DNA of 64,000 bases from Usnea hakonensis (lineage: Eukaryota; Ascomycota; Lecanoromycetes; Lecanorales; Parmeliaceae). The notes beneath the pieces were generated by a model. That model saw only the letters and a program-made list of their open reading frames with translations, searched no databases and was not told the DNA's origin. The translations under genes and the position numbers were made by a program. Of this stretch, positions 44,643 to 56,088 are shown piece by piece (the first letter of the stretch is position 1; the number at the start of each line of letters is the position of its first letter). Location of the stretch: contig BLJB01000001.1 of the NCBI GenBank assembly GCA_013423325.1, positions 310,001 through 374,000 on the forward strand, in the 5' to 3' direction.

Positions 44643-46645
44643 TGAAAGGGTTTAGTCGACGCTGAGGTCGATAGATGGTTGAGGGATCAAATGTGAGCTT
44701 GTTCCAGTCTGGACCGCTGGTTCGGATGTCGAGGGTATATCGGGGGGGTGTATTATTATTATTGTTATTATTATTATTATTCTGACAAGTTGGCGATGTG
44801 GTAGAATATAAAGTAGGTAGTGGTCCTTGCTTTAGGTAGGTAGGTACCTTAGGTAGGTAGTGTGGCTTTCGCAAATCTGCCTTGGCGTGGGGCAAGGCGT
44901 GCTGTAAAGACTAAGTAGATTCGGGAAATGATATCTTATCTTGAAGAAGAAAGAAATAAATAGAACGAAAGTGAAGTGAGTTGTAATGTACTCCTCCAGT
45001 GACAATGTCCTTTGGATTAAGGAGTGAAGGAGATGGTTGGAAGAATAAGGAGTACAATGTCTCGTTATGCTGCTGCCGGATTAATGATAATCTGATGATC
45101 AAATGTCTCTTGAGGGGGCCGAATGCATGAAATTGAAACGGTGATGCAGCAGATTGAAGATTCAGGTACTGCATGTATGCGGCGTATGGAAAGCCGTTCT
45201 TAATATGATGGTAATCACCTCCTCACACTAAGGTGTGCGTATTATTGTAATGATCGCATAAGGATAACCAGGTCATCATAATGCAGGGAATGCCGCTGTA
45301 GTAGTAAAGTCTTAAGTAGTAGTATGTCTATACTATTCCAGCCAAGGTACTTACTTATATATGAAACACAAGTTAGTCAAATCTTTTCAAAATGTTTCTA
45401 GTCTAGTCTGTTGTTGATATTAAATAATGTAGTAGGGTAAAGTACTTTACTTTAGTCGTAGTAGTCAGGAGTATCTAGTACTTTATCTAGGCTTTTCGGG
45501 GCACGGTCCAGGCACTACTCTACGAGCATGAGTAATTGACTCTCACGTGGCTCTGAAAGTATAAAGTATGTATCCTTTCGGGACGTGTAATCTTTGGTAC
45601 GTACCGCGCGATTTCAGTAGAGTCAATCAGGTCCACCATAACAACAATAGTACCGTAATAATAATACTTAACAATAACAGCACGACTCCACGTGGGAAAG
45701 CAAGGCTAGAAAGCTAAAATACCTACTACTAGAACGAGGTGCAAATTACAACAGAAATAGCGTAAAGTACTCGAATGCTGGTGAGATAAGATACCAAGCT
45801 ACCTTGCTTTTACACAATCAAAATGGTGGGGAAACACGACGAAGCTAGTAAGGGATGCTGCAACTCTAAAAGAAAGAGCCAATCACAGCATACCTGGAGC
45901 TCGCTCCAAATTTCCACGTACCTATCGCATCTCACTCCTATTCTCTGAAGGTCAATTGAATTACTCGTCATGATGATAAAGCAAAATTGATAACTCGGAC
46001 GGTGCCAGGGTTCAAACATCAGACTTCAAGACTCTTTCGGTAATTAATTATATTATTAGCAAGATGGTCATAGCGTTGAAGACAGTAAGGTTGATTGATG
46101 GATCATCCTACACGTTGGTGCTCTCTGTCATTTTTCGGCCAGTCATTAAGTATCATGATTGCCCACCCCGCAGGAAGCCTGGTATACTTTAGTCTTTGAT
46201 ACGTAAAGTACGTAATTGATAATGCGATACTTTCTTTTAAGCTTAATCGAGCCTACTTCGGCACTCCCCGGTTGGGACTCGAGTGCTAGGTACCAAAAGA
46301 TAAGGTAGCGAATTAGACAGTTCAGTCTCTTTACAACATACTCGACCTATGCTACAGTGCTCACCATGACCATTACTTGCCCCCGCTGCATCACATGTTC
46401 ACTGCAGAATCACTTAGTACAGAGGGTGTCAAACACTCGAGAGGCCTCATTATCTGGCATTGCTACTCTTCTCCCTCTGATTCATTCCCCTGAGAGAATG
46501 CTTCTCAACGTATACACCCAACATCTCATTATCGGGAAACACGCACTCCTTCTCCTAGACTCTGGCAATGGCATCCGGAGCATCGGTTCCCGGGCCATCA
46601 AGCTTGTCGAAACCTTCAATCCCTACCCTACCCTTAATGCGGAAC
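44643..46645. other. 2.0 kb intergenic stretch upstream of the Zn2Cys6 gene
   Basis: No gene recognised. It contains an ATT/TTATT trinucleotide run (44751-44782), AGGTAGGTAGGTACCTTAGG-type motifs (44824-44860), AAGTACTTTACTTTAG (about 45438-45455) and other TACCTT/AAGTA elements. A plus-strand frame at 46357-46737 partly overlaps the ECM29 end in antisense and looks accidental. Confidence 0.5.
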
Positions 46646-49600
46646 TCATTCCTCTAGTATCTTCTTTGTTCGGTCGAGGCTCTGTTGAATCGACACTGAG
46701 CGCTCCTGGGCCCGTGCACTGGCTAAACTTTCACTGAACGCCGCTTTTGTAAGTGTTCCCCTGCTAGCAATTCGCGCCACTGCCACCGCTGCTTCAGAGG
46801 CCTTGACACGCGTCTGTTCAACATCTTCTCCCGACCCGAAGAACCGCTTCACGTACACAACCAGGATAGCTTCGAGTGACCCTGACAATCCATCATCTTG
46901 TACATCATCAAGCTTTTCAAACAACTCCTTCTGCCCATCGTATATTGCATTCAGCGTGAGTCTGCTCCCTGCTCCACTCCTGACTCGACTCGTAAGCTCG
47001 AAAGTCTCTGTGAGGCTTGAGACTAGATCTTTCCCACTCCTCTTCCGAGGGTTAATGGATTTTAGCAGGGCGGCTGACGCATTAGCCAACGTCAGCTCCG
47101 TTACGGTTTTGGAAGAGGGCCCTCCTGACTTCGAATCAACGTCCATTTCGTCTGATTCACTCAACATCTCTTCAATGATGGGCTTCGTCACTCCCAAAAC
47201 TTGGGGGAACATATCAACCGTCTCGCGTAGTTTGACAAAGTCTCCTAGGCATTCTAATGCATGCTGACGGAATATGGGATTGTTTCTCTTGCTTTCACGC
47301 AGTACAATCCTTTCAAACTGCTCTCCCACCTTCTGATCTGTCGCCCAAAAGGTACTGCTTTTAGCGAGCCGGATTAAAGCCCTCACGATGGTCTCTTTGC
47401 CATCCCACGTCTTGCCTGATAGGGCCTTTTCGAGAGCTGGCCATACCGTCCTGGCATTAGCATCGCTGATTGCGTTTCCAGAAGAGGTGACAACATCTGC
47501 AATGGCGAATGCCGCGGTATGTTTGATAGACCAACGAGCAGACTCCAGATGTTGTGATGCCAGGTCAACAATCTCTTTCAGGTGCAACAAGACTGCTCGA
47601 GATCCACCGACATTCTCGCTCCATGTGTCCTCGAAGAGGCTCTTTGCTCGGCCGGAAATATCATGCTTTGCAACAAACACGAACGGCAAAATGTCTCCCG
47701 CAAGGGAATTAAATCGGTCAGTGGCATGTTTTGACGTGGCATAGATTATGTCTCCGGCAATCACTCGGTGCCGATCATCATCCGAATTGAAATACAACTT
47801 CCTGCTATAGTCGACTAGATCCAAGATGGCCTCATCAGAACAGAGTCTTGCAATGTACCCACATGCTGTGGCATAGGATGACGAGATCGTCTCATTTCGA
47901 TCGAAGACCTGTTTTGAAGCGGTAGAAAGAAACTGATCTGCATAAGGCTTGAAGATAAAGTTCTGTCGCGTTGAGAGGGTGACGAGCACACGGCTGCAGC
48001 CAACCTTAGAAGGGAGGCCGACTACAGTCTTGATAGCGTTCTCCAAACTTTGCTGCAGCTCCGGCATCGAAATCTCATCGAGGAAATCAAGACATCGCTC
48101 AATAGCCTCAAGCATTGAAGACCCTCGTATGTGTTTAAGACGGGCATCGTCGAGCTCCTGCGCTGTTAGGCCATATTGTTCGGCGTTGAGATGGACGTAG
48201 TTGATCATCTCAGGCTCTATTGAACTCAAAAGCGCGAGTAAGCGGCCAACAAGATCTGGGACAAAAGGCCGCAACGTCTTTCCGCTACTGCTCTTTATGA
48301 TCTTCAACAGAGTTTTCCTCGCAAAGTCTTGTACTTCAGGTGCCCCTGACTCCAATCCGGATGGACTAAGAAGGAATGGCAGCACTTGCTTCAGCATCTT
48401 TTCTGAACTTGAAGCAGATGATTCGCCAGCTTCGAGTCCACGCGTCAATACGCCGGTCAGGACTCGTGCGAGAGACATTGCGGCATCGCGGACAGACTCT
48501 TTGATATCATCGCAGACTTTAAAAGTAAGCTCCCAGATCTTCGTCAGATACTTTTCATATTTTTCGAGTGGCCTCCCTTGAACAAGGTCAGCGACTGCTG
48601 CGCAGCTGGCCTGACGGACACGCCATTCTTTGCCAAGAATGTTTTTGAAAAGGTCATTCATTATACTGTCAAAGTGCAGGTCGACGGTCTTGGCTGGTTC
48701 TTTCACGATGGCGACCCAAATGTCGTTCATCGAATTTCGAACGTTTGTATTGGGATCGAATCTGTATCGAAAAAGAGCGGGATAGATCTTTGCATTTTGT
48801 GTCAGATAGCCGTCCAAAGAGGCGTCACTCAAAATATTACTGAGCCCAAATTTTCCAAACGCAGCTCTTTCAGACCATATGGCATTATTCGCGGCAAGTG
48901 ACATGAATCTGTACACCAGACTTGGATCCTGGACCTCAGCAGCAAGACTCATGATATCTTTATATGTGGTAACCGAACCTTCGCCGGTTGGGAGTGCGCC
49001 AGGGTCAAACAACTCCGTATCCTCGGATACTGTCCCTTTCCCTGCAAGGCCAGCGGATCCAGTAAAAGAAGAGACAAGATCCCGTATTAACTCCTTCTTC
49101 AATGATTCATTACCTTTGTCGTACACCAGAGCCAGACCTCGCGAAGCGGATTCTTGATTCAAGGAGTCGCGATCGGCCAAGAAGCCTTTGAAAGCCACTT
49201 GACACTCCCGTAATCGGCCCTGGATTTCCTGCATATGCGCGCAGTACTGTACTAAGCATAGGAGCCAAATCACCGAAGCTTGTCGCATTGCTGGCTTGCT
49301 GGCCTTGCACTTGGATAGCACCTCGTTAAGCACCGATGAAAGAGTACTTGTTCGAGCTGGCGACACGGGAACAGCACCCTGAATATCCAAGGCCGAGATC
49401 AATGATTTGGACTGCCATCCTATCGCAGCGCAGCACAGTGCAGCGCCTACAGCAAACTGCACCTCGGGTTGTCTGACGTTATGCAACTCGTAGAGCTGTG
49501 TGATAATTGAAGTCAATATTGCGTCGTCACCTGACTCTTCGCTACATTGCAGTGCCAGATGACCTAAGGCATTTATAGCCTTCTCGTCTCCCTCTTTGGC

Positions 49601-52600
49601 CTTTTCAATGGATTTTTGAACCATGTCGCGAAAATTGTATGGCTCCGGAACCTTGCCAGGGGCAAGCGCGCCAAAAAGAGCCATTTCTGAGATAGCAACT
49701 AGGGTCGCATCTAAGAGCATTTTATCACGACTATCATTGAGAATTTGAAGAATACTGGTAAGGAAGGTCGACTGCTTCTCGTCGGACTCGGAATGAATAG
49801 TGTGTTGTAAGACTGACCGACTCAGGAAGTACGCCGTAGCAAGTATTGAACCGTGTACTTGCAGGACCTCGTTCCCAATTGCTTGACGCCACGACCGAAG
49901 TTTTTCATCGAAGACCTGCAGCATCTTCTGCGTTTCGTTGTCCGAACGTACTCCAAGACTAGAAATGACTTCAGTGTCAGCGTACCCTTCTGGAGTGATT
50001 CGTAGGACAATTTTGCAGCACAGCAACGTAGAAACCCTCCCATCACACAACCAAAGATCGAACTACTAGACACATTCGGGATCAGAAATATTAAGAGAAA
50101 CCCAATCCTTTCGCCTCGGTTTGACGATATTGAATATCTTGAGATTAGTCTTAGACAATTGAATTTGAGCGAGCAAACCTTACCAGCCGTTAAGACGTGT
50201 ATCAAATTCAGACCAAAAACCAGAAAAGAGACACTGAAACTGATGTTACGTACCTTGCTAGAATACCAAAAAGGTGCGAAGCTGTTTCACGAACCACCTT
50301 CTTGGTGGAAAAGATAGGTCCCTGAAGACTAGAAATGTTCGCTGAGAGACCGATGTAGACTGCATTGGGAAGCATAGGACAAAGCTCAAGAAGGAATTCA
50401 GCACCTCTGCTGGCATATTCGCCACGAGAAGAGATCATGCCAGTATAAGATGCCTGCAGATACGTTTGGAGTGCCCTTGCAGCTACTTGATTTTCGTTTG
50501 AGCTTATGGTGTAGTTGTAAAAATATTCCTTCAGACTGTTCCGGGCGTCTTCATCGTTCGCTATTAGAGCGTCTATGTTTCGCTCCCAGTCGCCATCTAT
50601 GGTTGGAGATCTTTTCGTAGCTGTCAAAGCTTGATGTAACAGGATGCATCGACAGAAAGCGAGAGCGGGTATGTAAGCATAAGCCAAATCAAGGCTGCTG
50701 CTGTCGTTCGTGACATCCCAGGCTGATGCAGTACCAAAAATTTTCTCTATTAATTCCGGAAAGCCAGGAGGATCGTACTTCTGAGCTTGAAGAGATTGTT
50801 CGCTTAGGGAATCGCCATCGCTGATTGGATTCAACAATCTATACCAATAAGGATCAAGCCCTTTCCTTCCCTCTTCAAGCACCTCACTTCGCTCGTTATT
50901 GCCACCGTTGATAGCGAGAATGTCAATCCATCGAGCTGTTGCGCTCTTATATGGTAGGCAGCGGTTGGCAAACCGCACGGCAATGAAACGAGTGCTTCGG
51001 ACAATGTTATGATTTGGACTGTCGGTATCACTAGCGTCGGGGGGATGTATACCCATTTGATACAGTAACAGATCGGTCAGTGATGACTCAAGTTCGGGGC
51101 TTAATTCGACACGAAACCCTCCGAGCACGCTACTTAGAGCCTGCTCAACACTAATAGATACATCTTTTCCAGACGGATCTTCACTGAGAGACACGAAAAG
51201 CCAATTCAGAAGATCGAGGTTGGGTTCTAGTATAAGCCTGTCTGGACAAGCACCAGCGAGAAGTCCAATGCTTTCATACCCGAAAGCGCGTGAAGTTAAT
51301 TCGCCTGCGCTTGGCGTAGAGGTCTCCGTATTGAATCGTGGCCAGCCTTGATTCTCGATATATGTCCGGAGCTGAGTAACCAAAGCCGGTGCAAAAGCGT
51401 TGATATCGGCCGGTGAACTGATGCGTGCAAGCCAATTTGTGAAAGCGAAGATCTGGCTTCTGATGACGATGTCGAAATTAGCACGCCCATTCGAGATGCA
51501 AAATCAATCATTTACTCAAATCGAAGAAGCATGATAAGACAAAGAAGATACACATCAATGCAACTGTAGCCCCTAAAGCAATCTGGGAGTCCAGACTGGC
51601 AAAGAGACACTAGTAACAGCACAGATTCGAGCTGTGAGACGTTTCAAAAGTCCCTTGAGAGCCAAACCGATCCTCACGTCCAAGAATGGATCAAACGCGG
51701 AAAGGAAGGGTTTACTCAGATCACATACCTCAGCTTTGAGGCTTCGAGGCCTTGTTTTGGTGGGGAAATATTTGTGTCCAACTGGGTACTCCTGGGGGCT
51801 GCGAGCCCTTCTTGAACAATCTGGATGCTTTGCGTAACGAATACAGAAGCGAGCTTGGACTTGCACAGAAGTGCGAGGATTTTTGTCTGCAAAGGAATTC
51901 GAGCAGGAAGAGATCCTTCCGCACCCCTTGTACCTAAGTATATTTGATACAACTGATTCACTACTTTAGGGTCTTCGAAGGATACAGCAGCCGTCGCTCG
52001 TTTGAGGATATCATCTCCAATATCGGAGAGACGCGAGTTGGGGTCAGCTGATGCAAACAGTGCCGGTAGAAAGCGTTCAGTATCAAGAAAAGCCCCACTG
52101 GCGAGAAATTTAGCCGACACAACTTTTGTTTCTACAAGATTCAAACCACCATTCTCGTTTGGTGTCCATGTCTCTTTCTTGCCGTACAGTTGTAGAAATT
52201 TGAAATCCTCTGTGTTTAAACCTGGACATCGAGTGGCCCCAGCTTGCCCAATGCTAAACAACATTAGCTTGCCTAGCCATGTGGCAACAAAGTTTGCATC
52301 ATCGGTTTTGTCGCTTAACCCGAGCTTTCCCCTTAGATCTATATCTTCCTTGCTTCCACGTGCAGGAAATATCATACTGTGAAGTAGTTTGAGCAAAAGA
52401 TTGAACAAAGAAGCGGCATGTATCGCCGACTCCTCGGCATTAGACCGCAAGCCATGGAGAAGAGTGGGAAGAAGTTCAAGCCGTTCCTAAGCAAAATTTC
52501 AGGATGAGCTTGGCAATTGGAGACAGAGACAAGTTGGCTATGGACGTAATGGTGGCTGGCTTGGCTTCAGCACGTGCTGTGGATTAGAGAGACTTACTGA

Positions 52601-53202
52601 AATGGCTAGTCTATCAATGCCTTGTTGGATGTATAGAAGGTCAAAGTGGCGGACCAAAGCATTATGAATGTCTTTATACTGCCTCAGGAGCAGAGCCACG
52701 GGAAGTTGAATGGACGGTGGCTTGATCCTAGTATTTATGTGTTGACAAACAGATATGACCTACAGCCAGAGGAAGATATCAGCTCGACCAGCAATTGGGT
52801 CTACCGAAATGCATGGCAGGAGAATTTGCGGCCAGCACAAGAAGCATCTGTAAGGATTCGCATCCCTTGTGACACCACTCAAACAAAATAGAAACGATGA
52901 ATTGTCGCTGTAGAAGGCATTCTGCTTTGTTTATCTTCCCTCGAACTGTAAGAGTCCTGGAAGTTTGACTGATGGAAAGGAATTTGAGACTGCCATATTT
53001 CTAGAGAGGTTGCCTGCAGGAAAGTGTTGCTACTTACTTTATTTCGCACACTCACGAATTCCGAGGCAAGCTTGAGCAATAACGGAGCGAGGTAAGTGTT
53101 CAAAGTCTTGCTCAAAGAGACGTCATTTGCCAAAGCTATCCGCATTTCGACTTTGCCAACTAGGCTCAGCTCTCTGGCCTCGGGGGCTTCTACGTTCGAC
53201 AT
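46646..53202 (-). CDS. ECM29: Proteasome adaptor/scaffold ECM29
   Basis: Five exons: 53202-53038, 52759-52598, 52486-51729, 51459-50254, 49958-46646; 5604 nt, 1867 residues, about the size of yeast Ecm29. The protein is built of HEAT-like repeats. Landmarks are ELSLVGKVEMRIALA near the start, VISVCQHINTRIKPP across the first junction, VRHFDLLYIQQGIDRL, LRSQIFAFTNWLARISSP across exon 3-4, LRTYIENQGWP, VQFAVGAALCCAAIGWQS, RSMNDIWVAIVKEP-type repeats, EWRVRQASCAAVADLVQG and SVRDAAMSLARVLT. Ecm29 binds the 26S proteasome, checks or stabilises the core-regulatory particle contact and links it to stress response. Three of its four introns are unusually long (278, 269 and 295 nt). It is divergent from CYP51 with 348 bp between the starts. 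Confidence 0.92.
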
Positions 53203-53550
53203 GATGGTAACGGATCCCGGTTCTTTCGGTCATGGCAGCTTAAAAGGCTTTGGACTAAAGAAAATGGATATGGCCTTTGGCAAAGGAAAGATGTTTCTGC
53301 TAGTGGTCCAAGTATATAGCGTAAGGTACTTTAGGCGGATGGAGCTTGCGAGTCCTCGGTCGTGGTCTGATGTGTATTTCATCGGAGTTTCAAACCTCCG
53401 ACAATTAAACGCTAACCGAGTACGGTTATAAAGTACGAACCGTAATTTTCCAATTCTCCCTCGGCTTTTTAGGTCTTCTCCTGTTTACCTCTCCTGTCTC
53501 TACAATTCAATCGTTCTGTTAGTATAGGCCGCCGTCTGTCATTTCCGGCC
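53203..53550. promoter_or_regulatory. Divergent promoter ECM29 / CYP51
   Basis: 348 bp between start codons. It includes an AAGGTACTTTAGG-type motif (53323-53336) and a CT-rich leader before CYP51 (53450-53520). No tandem promoter repeats of the kind linked to azole resistance were seen. Confidence 0.5.
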
Positions 53551-55245
53551 ATGGGTGTTATTGCGGCTGTCTCCGAATTCTTGCGTGGTCTACTGTCTTA
53601 TAATTCTGCCGGCTTGGTCGTCGCTGGAGGCATCTTTTCTCTTGCTATTGTTGCCATTATCTACAACGCGCTTAGCCAATTGCTGTTTAAAAACCCCAAT
53701 GAACCTCCACTGGTGTTCCACTGGCTACCATTTATTGGTAGTACCATCACCTACGGAATTGATCCATACAGGTTTTTCTTTAGCTGTCGGCAGAAGGTAC
53801 TATTATGCAAGGTCCACCCACACAGTGAATTTACGCTGATCCAGTCTTCAGTATGGTGACATCTTCACATTTATTCTGCTCGGGAAGAAGACAACAGTCT
53901 GTTTAGGAGTCAAGGGAAATGAATTCATACTCAACGGAAAGCTGAAAGATGTCAATGCAGAGGAAGTTTACAGTCCGCTCACCACGCCCGTCTTTGGAAA
54001 AGAGGTTGTGTATGACTGTCCGAATGCAAAACTCATGGAGCAAAAGAAGGTGTGTGGAATAGCAAGGAATGTCACGTCGATATCTGATGATCAGACTAGT
54101 TCGTCAAATTTGGCCTCACCTCCGACGCCCTCAGATCATACGTCCCCTTGATCGCTGAGGAGGTCCAAAATTTTATTGCCCGCTCTAAAGATTTCCAAGG
54201 ATCTAAAGGCACTTTCAATGTCCCTGGCATTATGGCCGAGATAACAATCTATACCGCTTCTCGCTCTCTCCAGGGCAAAGAAGTCCGCTCGAAATTCGAC
54301 TCGAGCTTCGCCGATCTCTACCACGACCTTGACATGGGCTTCTCTCCCATTAACTTCATGCTACCATGGGCACCCTTGCCCCACAATCGGAAACGCGATT
54401 ATGCGCAGAAGAAGATGGCCCAGACATATCTGGAAATCATCAAGGCGAGGCGCGAAGCCGGTTCGCAGCGTGATACCGACGACATGATATGGAATCTGAT
54501 GTCATGTGTCTACAAAAATGGCACCCCGGTTCCTGATCTAGAGGTCGCTCACATGATGATTGCGTTACTAATGGCAGGCCAGCATTCCTCGTCCAGTACT
54601 TCGGCATGGATTCTCCTTCGCCTTGCTACCCGTCCGGATATCCTTGAAGAACTCTACCAAGAGCAGAAATCCGTCTTAGGCGCAGACATGCCGCCACTCG
54701 ATTACGACTCCCTGCAACGTCTCCCTCTCAACGCGCAAGTGGTAAAGGAAACCCTGCGCATACATGCGCCCATCCATTCAATCATGCGAAAGGTCATTGC
54801 GCCCATGCCAGTAGAAGGCACGCGATACGTGATACCGGCGTCTCGTGTGCTCCTCGCTGCACCAGGTGTAACATCAAAAACCAACGATCACTTTCCCCAG
54901 GCCGATCTGTGGGAACCTCATCGCTGGGACGAAGGGTCTGTGCTTGACGGATCGGGTAAAGATGTGGACGACGAGGAGAAGATTGATTATGGTTATGGAC
55001 TTGTCAGCAAGGGCACCAACAGTCCGTATCTGCCGTTTGGGGCCGGAAGACATCGATGTATTGGTGAGGCGTTTGCATACGTTCAATTAGGCGCCATCAC
55101 GGCAACAATAGTGCGGGAATTGCGACTGAAGAATCTTGAAGGCAAGGAAGGTATAGTAGGCACGGATTACTCGTCGCTTTTCTCGCGACCTTTGAACCCC
55201 GCGGTAGTGCAATGGGAACGGAGAGAAAAGCGGGAAAAAGCATGA
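53551..55245 (+). CDS. ERG11: Sterol 14-alpha demethylase CYP51 (ERG11)
   Basis: Three exons: 53551-53796, 53852-54049, 54100-55245; 1590 nt, 529 residues. An N-terminal membrane anchor (about residues 20-45) is followed by the P450 fold: VFHWLPFIGSTITYGIDPYRFF, YGDIFTFILLGKKTTV, VYSPLTTPVFG, VVYDCPNAKLMEQKKF, ITIYTASRSLQGKEVR, I-helix AGQHSSSST, K-helix ETLR, and heme loop PFGAGRHRCIG (about 460-470). It removes the 14-alpha methyl group of lanosterol/eburicol in ergosterol synthesis at the ER and is the target of azole fungicides. Tyr136, in VVYDCPN, is the residue changed in many resistant fungi and is wild type here; the DYGYGL stretch before the heme loop is also intact. Confidence 0.96.
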
Positions 55246-56084
55246 GCTGTTGGTTGTTAGACAAGCTGTATATAATTGCTTTGGCGACGGCGTCGGGGTG
55301 ACAAGTAGGTAGTCTTCAGAGCTACTAAGTGGCTCAATGCCTTGTGATGAATGATATTAATACTCTGATGCACCCTAGCTTTGAATACGTATTACCTTAC
55401 TTTGCTCATACCTTACTCTACTTCGTTTAAGGTACCTCTACTTCAGATTTGGTTAGTCGGCGGCAAGATTTGCCGTTTATAAAGTTGATCGCCTCTCCGT
55501 CAGACCCAATTAAAGTCCAATTAAAACGGGTGTATTTGAAACTGCCTCGCTCACCTCGCTCACCTCGCTCACCTCGCTGCTGAGCCTGCAGTTCATTCAT
55601 GCTGTTGTTATCCACCAACAGTGAAAATATGTCATGTCAATTACGAATTTTAAAGAGTAGTCGTAACTCAGTAGGTAGGTACGAGTACTAATACCCACAT
55701 CCAAAGTAAAGTAAAGTAAATAATACGAATACTCGGCACGTCCATTGCATTCCTCGAATTTCTACTGCTCGTACTATCGCAGACTCCACACTAGACTTCT
55801 ACAATAATATCCGTCAATTATAACAATAATAGGCATAATACAAGTACTGTAGCTCCCCCTTACGAAGGTCTAGAACGCAATCTTCGGTCAATTGGAAAAG
55901 CTGTTCTTTTCCGTCGCACCCGCTCTTCCCGTTTTGCTCCATGACGCTCTTCTCAGTGCGCATACTGATAAAGTAGCCAAAATGGTTCCCAAGGCCTCCG
56001 ACAAAAGCTTCTTAAAGCGTGGGAGGGTAAGTCTTGTTACCCTGGCCAAGTATCAAGCGTTACCTTAGCTTACCAGTCGCTACC
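55246..56084. promoter_or_regulatory. CHK2-type kinase promoter and leader with uORF
   Basis: Contains a 9-bp tandem repeat (55546-55578), AAGGTACC and AAAGTAAAGTAAAGT motifs (about 55428-55436 and 55705-55720), and a predicted upstream ORF with a likely leader intron (see separate entries). Confidence 0.6.
55546..55578. repeat. 9-bp tandem repeat, three full units and a partial one
   Basis: The unit CTCGCTCAC is repeated three times exactly (55546-55572), followed by CTCGCT. It lies in the intergenic region upstream of the kinase gene. Confidence 0.9.
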
Positions 56085-56088
56085 ATGA
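55982..56088 (+). promoter_or_regulatory. Predicted upstream ORF with leader intron before the kinase start
   Basis: An ATG at 55982 opens MVPKASDKSFLKRGR, followed by a strong donor (AGG-GTAAGT, intron from 56027) and an acceptor (TTACCAG, to 56076). Unspliced, the uORF ends at 56066-56068, 16 nt before the main ATG. Spliced, it becomes 18 codons and its TGA (56086-56088) overlaps the main ATG (56085-56087) as ATGA. The leader transcription start is not known, so the uORF is predicted. Confidence 0.45.

Noticed and set aside
44751..44782. TTATT trinucleotide run as a CRISPR or telomere-like array
   Set aside because: It is a simple microsatellite without spacers or telomere unit; this is eukaryotic DNA.
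45985..46035. tRNA-like B box (GGTTCAAAC)
   Set aside because: No matching A box, acceptor stem or cloverleaf could be formed around it.
46357..46737. Plus-strand frame of 126 residues near the ECM29 end
   Set aside because: It overlaps ECM29 in antisense, has no recognisable domain, and its start region is ordinary intergenic DNA.
49959..50253. Possible extra coding exon inside the last ECM29 intron (frame with IFNIVKPRRKDW)
   Set aside because: It does not fit ECM29, ends in a stop, and direct joining of GILA-R/S to SLGVRSDNETQK gives an exact frame and expected length.
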